A DNA stretch of 64,000 bases from Burkholderiaceae bacterium (GCA_024235895.1 JACKLM010000005.1:265894-329893); one strand, 5' to 3'; positions 45,000 through 54,468 are shown, counted from the stretch's first letter. Made by a program: numbers and translations. Notes: generated by a model from the sequence alone, not told the origin.

Positions 45000-46776
45000 G
45001 GTGTTGCAGCCACAGCTCGAGCAGCGCGACCTGCCACAGCATCGATCCGCGCAGCGGGGTCAGGTGCGACGCCGGCTCGGCGAGCAGCCGGTCGACCTCG
45101 GCGCGGTCGAACAGCCCGCGCTCGCGCGCCGCGCGCGTGGCCAGCGTCTCGCGGATCATCGCCAGCACCGGGCCGTCGATGTACTTGAGGATCGGCACCG
45201 GGAAGTAGCCCTTGGGGCGGTCGACCACCGCGCGCGGCAGCAGCCGGCGCGCGATCGCCTTCAGCACGCCCTTGCCGCCGTCGCGCAGCTTGTCGGCGGC
45301 CGGCAGCCGGCCGGCGAGCTCGACCAGCTCGTGGTCGAGGAAGGGCACGCGCGCCTCCAGGCCCCAGGCCATCGTCATCGCGTCGACGCGCTTGACCGGG
45401 TCGTCGACCAGCATCACGGTGGTGTCCAGGTGCAGCGCCTTCTCCACCGGCGTGCTGCGCGCGAGCGCGGCGAAGTGGCGCTCGACGAAGTCCTGGCTGG
45501 CGTCGCCGGTGCCGCGCGCACCGGGGGCGAGGATGGCCTCCATCTGCGCCGGCGTGCGGTCGAAGAAGGCCGCGCGGTAGGCCTGCACGGCCTGCGCCGG
45601 CGGCGTCGCGGCGAGCTTGTCGTACCAGTGGTAGCCGGCGAAGACCTCGTCGGCGCCCTGGCCGCTCTGCACGACCTTGGTGTGCCGCGCGACCTCGCGC
45701 GACAGCAGGTAGAAGGCGACGTTGTCGTAGCTGACCATCGGCTCGTGCATCGCGCCGATGGTGCCGGGCAGCGCGTCCATCAGCTCGGCGGTCGGGACGT
45801 GGATGCGGTGGTGGTCGGTCGCGAAGCGCGAGGCGACGAGGTCCGAGTAGGCGAACTCGTCGCCGGCCTCGCCGCCGGCGGCGTCGAAGCCGATCGAGAA
45901 GGTCGCCAGCCCCTGCTGGCCGGCCTCGGCGAGCAGCGCGACGATCAGGCTCGAGTCGACGCCGCCGGACAGCAGCACGCCGACCGGCACGTCGGCCACC
46001 ATGCGGCGCTCGACCGCGGTGCGCAGCGCGGCCTCGACGAGGTCCTCGCGCTCGCGCTCGCCCTGTCGCGCGAGCGCCGCATCCTCGGCGACCTCGAGCG
46101 ACCACCAGCGGTGGGTCTCGCGGCGGCCGTCGGGCGACACGCGCATCAGGCTGGCCGCCGGCAGCTTGCGCACGCCGCGCAGGATCGTGCGCGGCGCCGG
46201 CACGACCGCGTGCCAGGACATGTAGTGGTTCAGGGCGTCGACGTCGATCGAGGTGTCGATCGCGCCGTCGGCGCCGGCCAGCAGCGCCGGCAGCGTCGAC
46301 GCGAAGCGCAGCCCGCCCGCCACCTCGGCCAGGTACAGCGGCTTGATGCCGAAACGGTCGCGCACCAGCGTGAGCCGGCCGCTGTCGCGCTCGTGGACAG
46401 CGAACGCGAACATGCCCTGCAACCGGTCGACGCAGGATTCGCCCCAGGCGTGGAAGGCCTTGAGCACGACCTCCGAGTCGCCGCTGGAGACGAAGCGGTA
46501 GCCCATCGACTCGAGCTCGCCGCGCAGCGCGCGGAAGTTGTACACGCAGCCGTTGAAGACCAGCGTCAGGCCGAGCTCGCGGTCGACCATCGGCTGCTGC
46601 GCGTGCGCGCTCAGGTCGAGGATCTCGAGCCGCCGGTGCGCCACCGCGCAGGCGCCGTGCTGCACCAGCCCCTGCGAGTCGGGGCCGCGCGGGGCCAGCA
46701 CCTCGGCCATGCGGGCGACGCCGGCGACGTCGGCGGCGGCGCCGTCGAAACGGATCTCTCCTGCAAAACCGCACAT
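44989..46776 (-). CDS. asnO: N-acetylglutaminylglutamine amidotransferase (asparagine synthetase-like)
   Basis: 595 aa. Mature enzyme begins with the nucleophilic Cys (MCGFAGEIRFDG), fixing the start at 46776. Class II glutamine amidotransferase domain to about residue 200 (NFRALRGELESMGYRFVSSG), then the synthetase domain with the ATP-pyrophosphatase motif LSGGVDSSLIVALL. It amidates the NAGG dipeptide to NAGGN, an osmoprotectant. First gene of asnO-ngg-peptidase, likely induced by osmotic stress. Confidence 0.94.
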   Translation of the reverse strand: MCGFAGEIRFDGAAADVAGVARMAEVLAPRGPDSQGLVQHGACAVAHRRLEILDLSAHAQQPMVDRELGLTLVFNGCVYNFRALRGELESMGYRFVSSGDSEVVLKAFHAWGESCVDRLQGMFAFAVHERDSGRLTLVRDRFGIKPLYLAEVAGGLRFASTLPALLAGADGAIDTSIDVDALNHYMSWHAVVPAPRTILRGVRKLPAASLMRVSPDGRRETHRWWSLEVAEDAALARQGEREREDLVEAALRTAVERRMVADVPVGVLLSGGVDSSLIVALLAEAGQQGLATFSIGFDAAGGEAGDEFAYSDLVASRFATDHHRIHVPTAELMDALPGTIGAMHEPMVSYDNVAFYLLSREVARHTKVVQSGQGADEVFAGYHWYDKLAATPPAQAVQAYRAAFFDRTPAQMEAILAPGARGTGDASQDFVERHFAALARSTPVEKALHLDTTVMLVDDPVKRVDAMTMAWGLEARVPFLDHELVELAGRLPAADKLRDGGKGVLKAIARRLLPRAVVDRPKGYFPVPILKYIDGPVLAMIRETLATRAARERGLFDRAEVDRLLAEPASHLTPLRGSMLWQVALLELWLQHHGI

Positions 46777-46887
46777 CCGCGGGCATCCTTTCCCGGCGTC
46801 GTGCCGGTGGGCGGCGGCGCTGCGGGCGGCCGGCCGCACGACGGCGCATGCGTGGCGAACCCGCGCGCGCCGCGGTCAAAGGATGTG

Positions 46888-46910
46888 ATTATATGCGGAC
46901 AAATATATAA
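46888..46910 (-). promoter_or_regulatory. AT-rich promoter/operator upstream of asnO
   Basis: An isolated AT-rich patch in GC-rich surroundings, 112-134 bases before asnO. On the minus strand a perfect TATAAT -10 box lies at 46888-46893. The arms TTATAT (46889-46894) and ATATAA (46905-46910) form an inverted repeat with a 10-base centre, a likely regulator site. No good -35 is seen, suggesting activator dependence. Confidence 0.55.
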
Positions 46911-46995
46911 GCGTGGGCCGGCGCGTCGACAGACGCGTACCGGCCGACCCGCGGCGACCGCGCGCCCCGTGCGCGGGGCGCGTCCCCGCGGGCGA

Positions 46996-47853
46996 TCAGT
47001 TCCCCGCGTTCGCGTTCGGGAAGAACAACTGCTCGCCGCCGATCTTGTAGTCGGCGATCGCCTGCTGGCCGGCCGCCGAGGTGATCCAGTCGGCGAAGCG
47101 CTGCGCCGCCGCGGCCTTGACGTGCGGGTGCCGGGCCGGGTTGACGACCATGACGCCGTACTGGTTGAACAGCTTCGTGTCGCCCTCGACGAGGATCGCG
47201 AGGTCACCGCGGTTCTTGAACGAGATCCAGGTGCCGCGGTCGGTCAGCAGGTAGGCGCCCGTCGACGAGGCCATGTTCAGCGCCGGGCCCATGCCGCAGC
47301 CGCACTCGCGGTAGCCGGCCGGCTTGGCGGCGGCGATGTCGACCCCCGCACCCTTCCACAGCCGCAGTTCGGCCGCGTGGGTGCCGCTCTTGTCGCCGCG
47401 CGAGACGAACGGCGCGCCGCGGGTGGCGATCTTGTTCAGTGCCGCGGCGACGTCCTTGCCGGCGACGCCGGCCGGGTCGGATTTCGGCCCGACGAGGACG
47501 AAGTCGTTGTACATGACGTCCTTGCGTGCGGTCGAGAAGCCGTCGGCGACGAATTTCTCCTCCGCGGCCTTGTTGTGGACGAAGACGATGTCGGCGTCGC
47601 CGCGGCGGCCGATGTCCAGCGCCTGCCCGGTGCCCACCGCGACCACGCGCACCTCGATCCCGGTGGCCTGCTGGAAGCGCGGCAGCAGGTGGCCGAACAG
47701 CCCCGACTGCTCGGTCGAGGTCGTCGACGCCATCATCAGCGTCTGGTCCTGGGCGCGCGCGCCGCCAGCGCTCAGCGCCAGCGCCAGCCCGAGGCCCAGC
47801 ATGAGCCGGCGCGTGGCCGCGCGTGCGGCCTGGCGTGCATCGATCAGTTCCAT
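46996..47853 (-). CDS. tupA: tungstate ABC transporter substrate-binding protein TupA
   Basis: 285 aa. Tat/Sec-like N-terminus with twin Arg (ARAATRRLMLGLGLALALSA), cleavage after ARA. Mature part begins with the TupA signature LMMASTTSTEQSGLFGHLLP, followed by FVHNKAAEEKFVADGF, NDFVLVGPKSDPAG, FVSRGDKSGTHAAEL and IVEGD-like LAILVEGDTKLFNQY. Binds tungstate (or molybdate) in the periplasm. Third gene of tupB-tupC-tupA, overlapping tupC by 10 bases. Confidence 0.94.
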   Translation of the reverse strand: MELIDARQAARAATRRLMLGLGLALALSAGGARAQDQTLMMASTTSTEQSGLFGHLLPRFQQATGIEVRVVAVGTGQALDIGRRGDADIVFVHNKAAEEKFVADGFSTARKDVMYNDFVLVGPKSDPAGVAGKDVAAALNKIATRGAPFVSRGDKSGTHAAELRLWKGAGVDIAAAKPAGYRECGCGMGPALNMASSTGAYLLTDRGTWISFKNRGDLAILVEGDTKLFNQYGVMVVNPARHPHVKAAAAQRFADWITSAAGQQAIADYKIGGEQLFFPNANAGN

Positions 47854-48653
47854 GGCAGTTCTCCTCTGAGGAATTCGGCGGCCTCCGGCGGAGGCCGTTG
47901 GGGGTCGAAGAAGCGTTCGGTCGGCAGGTCCAGCCGCAGCCGGCCGTGGTCGAGGTAGAGCACCCGGCGCGCCAGCCGCTTGGCCTGGCCGAGGTTGTGC
48001 GTGGTCATCACCGTCGTCACGCCGTCGGCCGCCAGCGCGGCGACGAGCTGCTCGACCTCGCGCCTCGCGCTCGGGTCCAGGCTCGCGGTCGGCTCGTCGA
48101 GGAAGAGGATGTCGGGTTCGAGCGCCCACGCGCGCGCCAGCGCGAGCCGCTGCTGCTCGCCACCGGACAGGGTGCGCGCCGGTCGCGCGGCCAGCCCGGC
48201 CAGGCCGACCCGTTCGAGCGCCCGCATCGTGCGGGCCGCGCGCTCGGCACGCGGCACGCCGTGCAGCCACAGCGCCAGCCGCACGTTGCGCGCGGCCGAC
48301 AGGTGCAGCAGGAAAGGGCGCTGGAACATCATCGCCGCCACCGGCGCGCGGCCGTCCGGCTGGTGCTCGATCCGGCTGCCGGGCCCGGCGCTGGACGGCA
48401 GCGTGCCGTGCAGCAGCCGCAGCAGCGTCGTCTTGCCGGCGCCGTTGGCGCCGACGAGCGCGATCTGTTCGCCGCGCTGCAGCGTGAGCGAGACGCCGGC
48501 CAGCGCCGCCACGTCGCCGAAGCGCACCCCGGCGTCGCGCAGCGTGATCAGCGGCGCGCCGACGCCGCCGGCAGGCACCGGGCGGTGCGCGACCTGGTGC
48601 GCCGGACCGGCCGACGGGGGTGCGATCGGCAGCGCCAGCTCGTCGCGTCTCAT
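47844..48653 (-). CDS. tupC: tungstate ABC transporter ATP-binding protein TupC
   Basis: 269 aa. Walker A VGANGAGKTTLLRLL, Q-loop MMFQRPFLLHLSAARN, signature RTLSGGEQQRLALARAWALE, Walker B DILFLDEPTASLD, His switch TTHNLGQAKRLA. Energises tungstate uptake with TupB and TupA. The ATG at 48653 overlaps the tupB stop by 4 bases. The first 25 residues are not part of the ATPase domain; a later start is possible. Confidence 0.93.
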   Translation of the reverse strand: MRRDELALPIAPPSAGPAHQVAHRPVPAGGVGAPLITLRDAGVRFGDVAALAGVSLTLQRGEQIALVGANGAGKTTLLRLLHGTLPSSAGPGSRIEHQPDGRAPVAAMMFQRPFLLHLSAARNVRLALWLHGVPRAERAARTMRALERVGLAGLAARPARTLSGGEQQRLALARAWALEPDILFLDEPTASLDPSARREVEQLVAALAADGVTTVMTTHNLGQAKRLARRVLYLDHGRLRLDLPTERFFDPQRPPPEAAEFLRGELPWN

Positions 48654-49375
48654 GCCCAGGCCTGCCTCGTCGCGGCCGCGCGTGGGCTGGACAAGGCCTG
48701 CACGACGGCGATCAGCCCGTAGATCAGCCCGACCACCCCCAGCAGCACGATCCCCAGCGCGAGCGCCAGCGGCAGGTCGCCCTTGCTGGTCTCCAGCGCG
48801 ATCGCGGTCGTCATCACGCGCGTGACGCCGTCGATGTTGCCGCCGACGATCATCACCGCGCCGACCTCGGAGATCGCGCGGCCGAACGCCGTCAGCAGCA
48901 CGGTGGCGACGCCGAAGCGCGTGTGCAGCAGCATCAGCATCGCCGCCGTCATCGGCGCCGCACCGAGCGAACGCAGCTGTTCGCCGCCCTCGGTCATCGC
49001 ATCGGCGACGAGCCGGCGCGCCAGCGCCGCGATCAGGGGCACGACGAGCACGGCCTGCGCGATCACCATCGCCGTCGGCGTGAAAAGCAGGCCGGCGTCG
49101 CCCAGCGGGCCGGCGCGCGACAGCATCAGGTAGACCAGCAGGCCGACGACGACCGCCGGCAGCGCCAGCAGCGTGTTGCTCGCCCAGACGAGCAGCCGGT
49201 GGCCGGGAACGCGCGCCACCGCCAGCCAGGCACCGCCGAGCAGCCCGACCGCGGCGCCGAGCGCGCACGCGGTGGCGCTGACGCGCAACGACAGGCCGAC
49301 GATCGCGAGCAGCCGCTCGTCGGCGTCGGCGATCAGCGCCAGCGCCAGGTGCAGGCTGTCGGCAATCGTGTCCAT
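48650..49375 (-). CDS. tupB: tungstate ABC transporter permease TupB
   Basis: 241 aa, about five to six membrane helices. The coupling-helix (EAA) region reads EGGEQLRSLGAAPMTAAMLM, followed by TAFGRAISEVGAVMIVGGNI, the TupB/ModB-type signature. First gene of the leftward tup operon, divergent from moeA, with 153 bases between them for the two promoters. Confidence 0.93.
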   Translation of the reverse strand: MDTIADSLHLALALIADADERLLAIVGLSLRVSATACALGAAVGLLGGAWLAVARVPGHRLLVWASNTLLALPAVVVGLLVYLMLSRAGPLGDAGLLFTPTAMVIAQAVLVVPLIAALARRLVADAMTEGGEQLRSLGAAPMTAAMLMLLHTRFGVATVLLTAFGRAISEVGAVMIVGGNIDGVTRVMTTAIALETSKGDLPLALALGIVLLGVVGLIYGLIAVVQALSSPRAAATRQAWA

Positions 49376-49528
49376 GGCGGGCGCGATTCTGGCCGCCGTA
49401 CCCGGGGCTGGCGATATGTCGTCCCGTTCCTATGTGGGCATGGGCGCCAACGTCCGCACCCGGTCGGGCCCATGGGCTAGGCGACGCGGCGACAATCGGG
49501 CCCATCGCCCGCAAGACCTGCCTCGCCC

Positions 49529-50812
49529 ATGGCCGAACTCGGACCTTCCCCGCTCGTCTCCGGCCGCGAACTGCCGGTCGACGCGGCGCGCGATGCGATC
49601 GCGCGAGCGCTGCAGCCGCTGCCCCCGACGCCCGACAACGTTCTCGTGCTGCCCCTGGCGCAGGCGCTGGGCCGGGTGCTGGCGGCGTCGATCACGTCGC
49701 CGATCGACGTCCCGGCGCACGACAACTCGGCGATGGACGGCTACGCGTTTCACGGCGCGGACCTGCAGGCCGGTGGGCCGACCTCGCTGGAACCGCTCGA
49801 CGCGACCGTCTACGCCGGCGCCCCGTTCGACGGCGAGGTCGCGCGTGGCCGCTGCGTGCGCATCATGACCGGTGCCGTCATGCCTGCGGGGCTGGACACC
49901 GTCGCGCCGATCGAGCTGTGCCAGGTCGAAGGCGGCCGCGTGACGATCGCCGCCGGCGCGCTGCGTGCCGGCGAGAACCGCCGCCGTCGCGGCGAGGACC
50001 TCGCGCGCGGGGGTGTCGCCCTGCCCGCCGGGCGCGTGCTGCGGCCGGCCGACCTCGGGCTCGCGGCGTCGCTCGGGCTGGAGCAGCTGCCGGTGATGCG
50101 CCGGCTGCGGGTGGCGCTGTTCTCGACCGGCGACGAGATCGCCGTGCCCGGGCAGCCGCAGGCCCCCGGGCAGGTCTACGACAGCAACCGTTTCGCGCTG
50201 ATGGGCGCGCTGCAGCGGCTGGGCGCCGAGGTGATCGACCTCGGCCTGGTGCGCGACGACCCGGCGGCGCTGCGTGCGGCGGTGGACCGGGCGACGGCCG
50301 AGGCCGATGCCGTCGTCACCAGCGGCGGCGTCAGCATGGGCGACGCGGACTACACGCGCGAGCTGCTCGCCGAGCGCGGCGAGATCGGGTTCTGGAAGGT
50401 CGCGATGCGGCCAGGGCGGCCGTTCGCCTTCGGCCCGTTGCAGGGCGCAGGCGGGCGCGCGGCGTGGCTGTTCGCGCTGCCGGGCAACCCGGTGGCCGCC
50501 CTCGTGACCTTCTACGTCTTCGCGCGCGAGGGGCTGCTGCGGCTGGCGGGTGCGACCGACGCGCCGCCGACGCGGCTGCTCGCGCGCAGCGCGGTGGCGA
50601 TCCGCAAGCGCCCGGGGCGCACCGAATACCAGCGCGCGATCGTCGAGCGCGGCGCCGGCGGGGCCCTGCAGGTGCGCAGCAGCGGGTCGCAGGGCGCGGG
50701 CGTGCTGCGCAGCATGACCGAGGCCAACGCCCTGCTGGTGCTGCCGCACGACCGCGGCAGCGTCGAGGCCGGCGAGCTGGTCGAGGTCTGGCCGTTCGAC
50801 GGGCTGGTCTGA
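49529..50812 (+). CDS. moeA: molybdopterin molybdotransferase MoeA
   Basis: 427 aa, all four MoeA domains. PAHDNSAMDGYAFHGADL, IMTGAVMPAGLDTVAPIE, LRAGENRRRRGEDL, FSTGDEIAVPG, YDSNRFALMGALQRLGAEVI, VVTSGGVSMGDADYTRE, ALPGNPVAALVTFYVF. Inserts Mo (or W) into molybdopterin. Placing it next to tungstate import links metal supply with cofactor synthesis. Confidence 0.96.
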   Translation: MAELGPSPLVSGRELPVDAARDAIARALQPLPPTPDNVLVLPLAQALGRVLAASITSPIDVPAHDNSAMDGYAFHGADLQAGGPTSLEPLDATVYAGAPFDGEVARGRCVRIMTGAVMPAGLDTVAPIELCQVEGGRVTIAAGALRAGENRRRRGEDLARGGVALPAGRVLRPADLGLAASLGLEQLPVMRRLRVALFSTGDEIAVPGQPQAPGQVYDSNRFALMGALQRLGAEVIDLGLVRDDPAALRAAVDRATAEADAVVTSGGVSMGDADYTRELLAERGEIGFWKVAMRPGRPFAFGPLQGAGGRAAWLFALPGNPVAALVTFYVFAREGLLRLAGATDAPPTRLLARSAVAIRKRPGRTEYQRAIVERGAGGALQVRSSGSQGAGVLRSMTEANALLVLPHDRGSVEAGELVEVWPFDGLV

Positions 50813-50816
50813 GGTC

Positions 50817-50847
50817 GGCCCGCAGCGGCGCTGAGCCGCCGCGGGCC
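50817..50847. terminator. bidirectional hairpin between convergent genes
   Basis: Stem of 7 bp (50817-50823 with 50841-50847) and 5 bp (50825-50829 with 50835-50839) separated by one A/C mismatch, loop GCTGA. It stands between the convergent stops of moeA and the secretion ATPase. No T-tract, so termination by this hairpin is plausible but not assured. Confidence 0.45.
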
Positions 50848-50875
50848 GCGCACGGCGGGGGCGGCGGCCTCCTGG

Positions 50876-53461
50876 TCACACGTTGCTGCTCGCGCGCACT
50901 TCCTCGATCGCGGTCATCCCGGCGATGACCTTCTCGATCCCGTCCTGGCGCAGCGTGCGCATGCCCTCGCGTTGCGCCTGGGCCAGGATCTGCTCGGCGC
51001 GGCCACCGGTCTGGATCAGCCGGCGCAGGTCGCGCGAGACCAGCAGCAGCTCGTGGATCGCCGCACGCCCCTTGAGCCCGCTGCCATCGCAGGCCGGGCA
51101 GCCGGGCGCGTGGTGGTGCAGCAGCCGCCCATCGTCGCCCAGGCGCTGCACCCAGTCGGCCCGCAGCGCGTCGCGCGTCGGCGCGACGTCGGGGTCGGCG
51201 AACGAATGCAGGTAGTCGTCGAGCCACTCGTCGACCTCGGCGTCGGTCGCCTCGCGCTTGGTGACGCACTTCGGACACAGCCGCCGCAGCAGCCGCTGCG
51301 CCAGCACCGCGAGCAGCGAGTCGCCGAAGTTGAACGGGTCCATCCCCATGTCGAGAAGCCGGGTGACGGTCTCGGCGGCGCTGTTCGTGTGCAGCGTGGA
51401 CAACACCAGGTGGCCGGTCAGCGAGGCCTCGATCGCGACCTGCGCGGTCTCCTCGTCGCGGATCTCGCCGACCATCACGACGTCCGGGTCGGCGCGCAAG
51501 AAGGCGCGCAGCGCCTTGGCGAAGGTCCAGTCGATCTTCGGGTTGACCTGGACCTGGCGCAGCCCGGCCTGGGTGATCTCGATCGGATCCTCGGCGGTCC
51601 AGATCTTGCGGTCGGGCTTGTTGATCATGCCCAGTGCCGAGTGCAGCGTCGTCGTCTTGCCGGAGCCGGTGGGGCCGACGCACAGCACCATGCCGTAGGG
51701 TCTCGCGATCGCCGACTTCAGCCCCTCGAGGTTCGCGGGGCTGAGCCCCAGCTTGTCCAGCGGCACGAGCTTGGCGCTGGTCAGCAGGCGCAGCACCGCG
51801 TCTTCGAGCCCGCCGTAGGTCGGGATCGTCGCCAGCCGCAGCTCGAGCCGCGAGCCGGGGTGGAACTTGCCGAACGAGATCTTGCCGTCCTGCGGCTTGC
51901 GGCGCTCGGAGATGTCGAGGTCGCACATGATCTTCAGCCGCGCGATCACCGCCGCGCGGTAGGTGTGCGGCAGCTCGAGGTACAGCCTCAGCTGGCCGTC
52001 CTTGCGAAAGCGGATGTGGACCTTCTCGCGCCCGGGCGCGCACTCGACGTGGATGTCCGAGACGCCCTGCGACTGCGCCTCCAGGATCATCTGGTTGATC
52101 AGCCGCACGAGCGAGTTGTCGGACTGCTCGATCGTCGGCTCGTCGCCGCGGTCGCCGTCCGAGCTGTGCTGCTCGAGCGAGGCGAGCAACTCGCTGGCAT
52201 CGATCGCTGCGGTGGGGTCCAGCCCGCGGCGCGCGCGCGCGCGCGGGTCGAGCGCGCCGGTGCTGCCGATGCGCTCGTAGGCGCGCGAGATCGTCGACGC
52301 CAGGTCGATCGACTGCGCCAGCACCGGGGTCGCGCTGGCCTGGGTGACGAATTCCAGCTCCTCCAGCGCCGCCCGCTGCGAGGGGTCGTCCATCGCGACG
52401 ACCAGCCGCCCCTCGCGCAGCGCAAGAGGCAGCACCCGCAGCCGCTTGGCCAACGAATGCGGCACGCGCACGAGCGCGCTCGTGTCGACCGGGAAACTCT
52501 CGACGTCGACCACCGGGTAGCCCATCTTGCGGGCGAGCGCCACGCGCAAGTCCTCGCGCGACAGCACGCCGCGCTGGACCAGCAACTCGCCCAGCGGCGC
52601 GCTGTGGTCCTGGCGCTGTGCGGCCAGTGCCTCTTCGAACTGCTTGCGCGTGATGCTGCCCATCGCCAGCAGCGCTTCACCGATGCGCACGATGGGCATG
52701 CGGGACTGCGCGGCCAGCGCCAGGTCGAGCTGCTCCAGCGTCGTCACGGGCTTCATCGAGAACGCGGCGAGCCCGGACGCGTCCTGGGCCACGGTCGGCG
52801 GAGGCGTCGGGCGCGCCGTGGCGCTGTCGAAGCCGGACGATGCCGGGCCCGACGATCCCGCATCGGCACTCGGTGCCGTGGGCAGCGGGTCCAGGCCCAT
52901 GGGCTCGGTCGGCGTCAGCTCGCCCCAGTCGGGCTCGCCGAACTCGATCGACCCGATCGCCGCCTGCGGCACGAAGCTGCGCCGCAGCGCACCGTCGCCA
53001 CCGACCGGCTCGAAAAGGAAGACGCCATAGGACTTGCGGACCGGCGCGAGCGTGCACCCCTCCAGCCGGCGCCCCTCGGTGTCGGTCCATGCAAAGGGCA
53101 GCGCGCGATCGCCATCGGCGTCGCGCCGGCGCTTCGGGGAGCCGGCGTCGGCCAGCGGGTGCAGCAACGCACCCAAGGTGATGCGGCGGAACTGATGGAA
53201 CATCAGCGCCATCGGCGCCCCCCCTGCTGGCGTGCGCAGCCACAGCCGCAACCGCTTGGCGTCGAAGCCGAGCAGTTCGCCACGGATCTGGTGACCTCTC
53301 AGCCCCTCGACCTGGCACTGCCGTGCCGGTTCGACCGCCGAGGCGGGCGGGTAGCCGTGCACGCGCGGAACCGGCCAGGTGAAGGGCGCCCGGCGCGGCA
53401 TCGCCATGTCGGCGGCGGATGGCGGCGGGGCCTCGATCGGCGGCTGCGAGAGATCGGACAT
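50876..53461 (-). CDS. PilB/GspE-type secretion ATPase with long N-terminal extension
   Basis: 861 aa, about 290 longer than typical PilB. The C-terminal half is a complete ATPase: VHIRFRKDGQLRLYLELPHT, Walker A CVGPTGSGKTTTLHS (near 600), Asp box EIRDEETAQVAIEASLTGH, His box and a four-Cys zinc motif (LCPKC and CPACDGSGL). Residues about 255-395 resemble an MshEN (GSPII_E N) domain, RIGEALLAMGSITRKQFEEA and GYPVVDVESFPVDTSALVRV, which in some relatives binds c-di-GMP. Residues 1-200 form an unrecognised region with two short similar blocks. No secretion or pilus neighbour genes. May power assembly of the pseudopilin at 10.5 kb (inference). Confidence 0.9.
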   Translation of the reverse strand: MSDLSQPPIEAPPPSAADMAMPRRAPFTWPVPRVHGYPPASAVEPARQCQVEGLRGHQIRGELLGFDAKRLRLWLRTPAGGAPMALMFHQFRRITLGALLHPLADAGSPKRRRDADGDRALPFAWTDTEGRRLEGCTLAPVRKSYGVFLFEPVGGDGALRRSFVPQAAIGSIEFGEPDWGELTPTEPMGLDPLPTAPSADAGSSGPASSGFDSATARPTPPPTVAQDASGLAAFSMKPVTTLEQLDLALAAQSRMPIVRIGEALLAMGSITRKQFEEALAAQRQDHSAPLGELLVQRGVLSREDLRVALARKMGYPVVDVESFPVDTSALVRVPHSLAKRLRVLPLALREGRLVVAMDDPSQRAALEELEFVTQASATPVLAQSIDLASTISRAYERIGSTGALDPRARARRGLDPTAAIDASELLASLEQHSSDGDRGDEPTIEQSDNSLVRLINQMILEAQSQGVSDIHVECAPGREKVHIRFRKDGQLRLYLELPHTYRAAVIARLKIMCDLDISERRKPQDGKISFGKFHPGSRLELRLATIPTYGGLEDAVLRLLTSAKLVPLDKLGLSPANLEGLKSAIARPYGMVLCVGPTGSGKTTTLHSALGMINKPDRKIWTAEDPIEITQAGLRQVQVNPKIDWTFAKALRAFLRADPDVVMVGEIRDEETAQVAIEASLTGHLVLSTLHTNSAAETVTRLLDMGMDPFNFGDSLLAVLAQRLLRRLCPKCVTKREATDAEVDEWLDDYLHSFADPDVAPTRDALRADWVQRLGDDGRLLHHHAPGCPACDGSGLKGRAAIHELLLVSRDLRRLIQTGGRAEQILAQAQREGMRTLRQDGIEKVIAGMTAIEEVRASSNV

Positions 53462-53634
53462 CGTCGTGCGCTTCGCTGGGGGGTCGAATGCGATCCGCCG
53501 GCGCAGGCTCGGCCGGTCTCCCCCATGCTAGGCGGCGCCAGGCTGGCTCCAGGGCAGGAACAGCCCGGCCTTGGGGCGCCAGTTCGCACGGCAGGGCTGG
53601 CGCCGGTCGCCCGCGAGCCGGGCCGTGAGGTTGC

Positions 53635-54468
53635 TCAGTCGTCGAACGGCCGGTCCGGCCGGTGATCGCCGCTGGCCACGACGTGCGACACCAGCGCGCC
53701 GCCGTGCCAGGCGTGGACGACGAATCCCGGCGGCTCGGCGCGCCAGGCCGCCGGGGCGTCGGCGGCGAGGTCGAACGCGATCTGGTGCGCGGTCGACGGC
53801 GCCGTCATCGCCAACGTGCCGCCGAAGCGGCGCACGATCGTGCGGTGCAGGTGGCCGCAGGCGACGCGCTCGACCTGCGGGTGGCGGCGCAGCAGCGCCG
53901 CCAGCGCCTCGGCACCGTGCAGCAGCCCCATCGCGTCCATGTGCGCGATGCCGGTCGCGAACGGCGGATGGTGCAGCGCGAGGATCGTCGGCTGTGCCGG
54001 CGCGGCGGCCAGCGTCGCGTCCAGCCACGCCAGCCGCGCGTCGCACAGGGCGCCGTGCGGCGCGCCGGCGACGACGGTATCGAGGGCGACGACGCGCAGC
54101 ACGCCGATCTCGCGCGCATACAGCACGTAGGGTGCCAGCGCCGGGTCGCCGGCCACGGGCTGCAGCCAGGGCAGGTCGGCGAAGGCCGCGCGCAGCGCCG
54201 GCGTCGCATCGTGGTTGCCCGGCATCGGCAGCAGCGGGCAGCGCAGCGGCGCCAGCAGCGTGCGCAGGTGGGCGTACTCGTCGGCGCGGCCGGCGTCGAC
54301 CAGGTCGCCGGTCAGCAGCACCGCCGCCGGCGCCGGCCGCAGCCGGCCGACCGCGGCCACCGCCTGCGCGAGCAGCGCCGCGGTGTCGATCCGGCCCATC
54401 AGCATCCGGCCCGGGGCGACCAGGTGCGGGTCCGAGAGCTGGACGATCACGGTCGCGGATTCGGCCAT
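53635..54468 (-). CDS. metallophosphoesterase, CpdA-like
   Basis: 277 aa calcineurin-like phosphodiesterase. Metal-binding motifs: VQLSDPHL (Asp-x-His), LTGDLVDAGRADE (GDxxD), MPGNHD (GNHD), LALHHPPF and CGHLHRT (GHxH). Similar enzymes (CpdA) hydrolyse cAMP. The start at 54468 follows the lolD stop; LolD begins upstream. Cytosolic; the order lolC-lolD-cpdA-like suggests co-transcription. Confidence 0.9.
   Translation of the reverse strand: MAESATVIVQLSDPHLVAPGRMLMGRIDTAALLAQAVAAVGRLRPAPAAVLLTGDLVDAGRADEYAHLRTLLAPLRCPLLPMPGNHDATPALRAAFADLPWLQPVAGDPALAPYVLYAREIGVLRVVALDTVVAGAPHGALCDARLAWLDATLAAAPAQPTILALHHPPFATGIAHMDAMGLLHGAEALAALLRRHPQVERVACGHLHRTIVRRFGGTLAMTAPSTAHQIAFDLAADAPAAWRAEPPGFVVHAWHGGALVSHVVASGDHRPDRPFDD

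Noticed and set aside
46888..46910. ModE (molybdate) box
   Set aside because: The inverted TTATAT/ATATAA resembles ModE sites, but it precedes asnO rather than the tup operon promoter and lacks the flanking CG bases.
50972..53665. 897-aa plus-strand ORF opposite the secretion ATPase
   Set aside because: Antisense shadow of a clear ATPase.
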